Below are positions 63,991-64,000 of a stretch of DNA of 64,000 nt, one piece after another. The stretch is from 13-2-20CM-66-19 sp963760225. Its GTDB lineage: Bacteria; Pseudomonadota; Gammaproteobacteria; Steroidobacterales; Steroidobacteraceae. Below the pieces are notes generated by a model. The model did not search any database. It was not told the DNA's origin and was given only the letters and a program-made list of their open reading frames with translations. The stretch covers positions 186,001 through 250,000 of the forward strand of contig CAVXCD010000003.1 of assembly GCA_963760225.1 (NCBI GenBank). The letters are read 5' to 3'. A program made the position numbers and the translations under genes. Numbering within the stretch: the stretch's first letter is position 1; every line of letters begins with the position of its first letter.

Positions 63991-64000
63991 ATGAGCGAGG
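63991..64000 (+). CDS. Start of a gene cut by the window end
   Basis: ATG at 63991 followed by AGCGAGG (Met-Ser-Glu...) is preceded by a strong AGGAGG ribosome site (63976-63981) with nine-base spacing. Only three codons are visible, so the product is unknown. Confidence 0.5.

Overview
The window is a GC-rich chromosomal segment from a proteobacterium, most likely a gammaproteobacterium of the Steroidobacterales/Nevskiales/Xanthomonadales kind. Supporting genes are ttcA, the prkA-yeaH-spoVR stress operon, a complete kdpFABCDE locus, a GreB-like factor, a second EF-G, DUF885 and S9 peptidases and CheX/CheY-type signalling. The lineage is an inference from gene content; there is no rRNA or phylogenetic marker here. 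Genes are tightly packed, with many ATGA/GTGA start-stop overlaps and several convergent tail-to-tail overlaps. I see no tRNA, rRNA, CRISPR array, transposase, integrase or phage gene.

Layout. 1-14 kb: the C-terminal part of a cyanophycin-synthetase-like Mur ligase, a MarC membrane protein, a GreB-like factor behind a possible leader peptide, an ECF-type sigma factor, a GH3 glucosidase, a stand-alone ParB-like protein, a MATE exporter, YdcF, a rhomboid protease, a TraB/GumN-like protein, a lipoprotein, a CPXCG protein, a DUF885 lipoprotein and an LD-carboxypeptidase. 14.4-22.5 kb: high-affinity K+ uptake (extra small ORF, kdpF, A, B, C, D, E). 22.5-27.8 kb (minus strand): an unusual signalling operon encoding a TonB-terminal pseudo-receiver/TPR protein, a membrane PAS-Hpt-HATPase kinase, a CheY-like regulator and CheX. 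28.3-32.8 kb: PrkA kinase, YeaH and SpoVR. 33-41.5 kb: a DUF707 protein, a methyltransferase, EF-G2, a secreted amidase, and a PadR-led minus-strand operon with a striking repeated promoter/operator. 41.6-50.5 kb: glycogen/alpha-glucan metabolism (glgP, glgC, GH57, malQ, convergent glgA) with a frameshifted LEA14-like lipoprotein gene. 50.5-64 kb: M32 carboxypeptidase, ttcA, a phosphatase/ADP-ribosylglycohydrolase fusion, a three-gene operon (zinc peptidase, ATP-grasp ligase, CpcT/CpeT-like lipoprotein), a DedA-rhodanese fusion, a 66-bp repeat array copying the 3' end of the neighbouring S9 peptidase gene, that peptidase, a GST, a HAD phosphatase, an MFS transporter and the first codons of a further gene.

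How genes work together. The Kdp block gives ATP-driven K+ import with its own sensor and regulator. The glg block makes ADP-glucose (GlgC), polymerises it (GlgA) and degrades or remodels the polymer (GlgP, MalQ, GH57); no classical GlgB is in the window. PrkA/YeaH/SpoVR form a known co-transcribed starvation module. The most novel-looking units are the 22.5-27.8 kb signalling operon and the 54.9-57.7 kb peptidase/ATP-grasp/CpeT-like operon.
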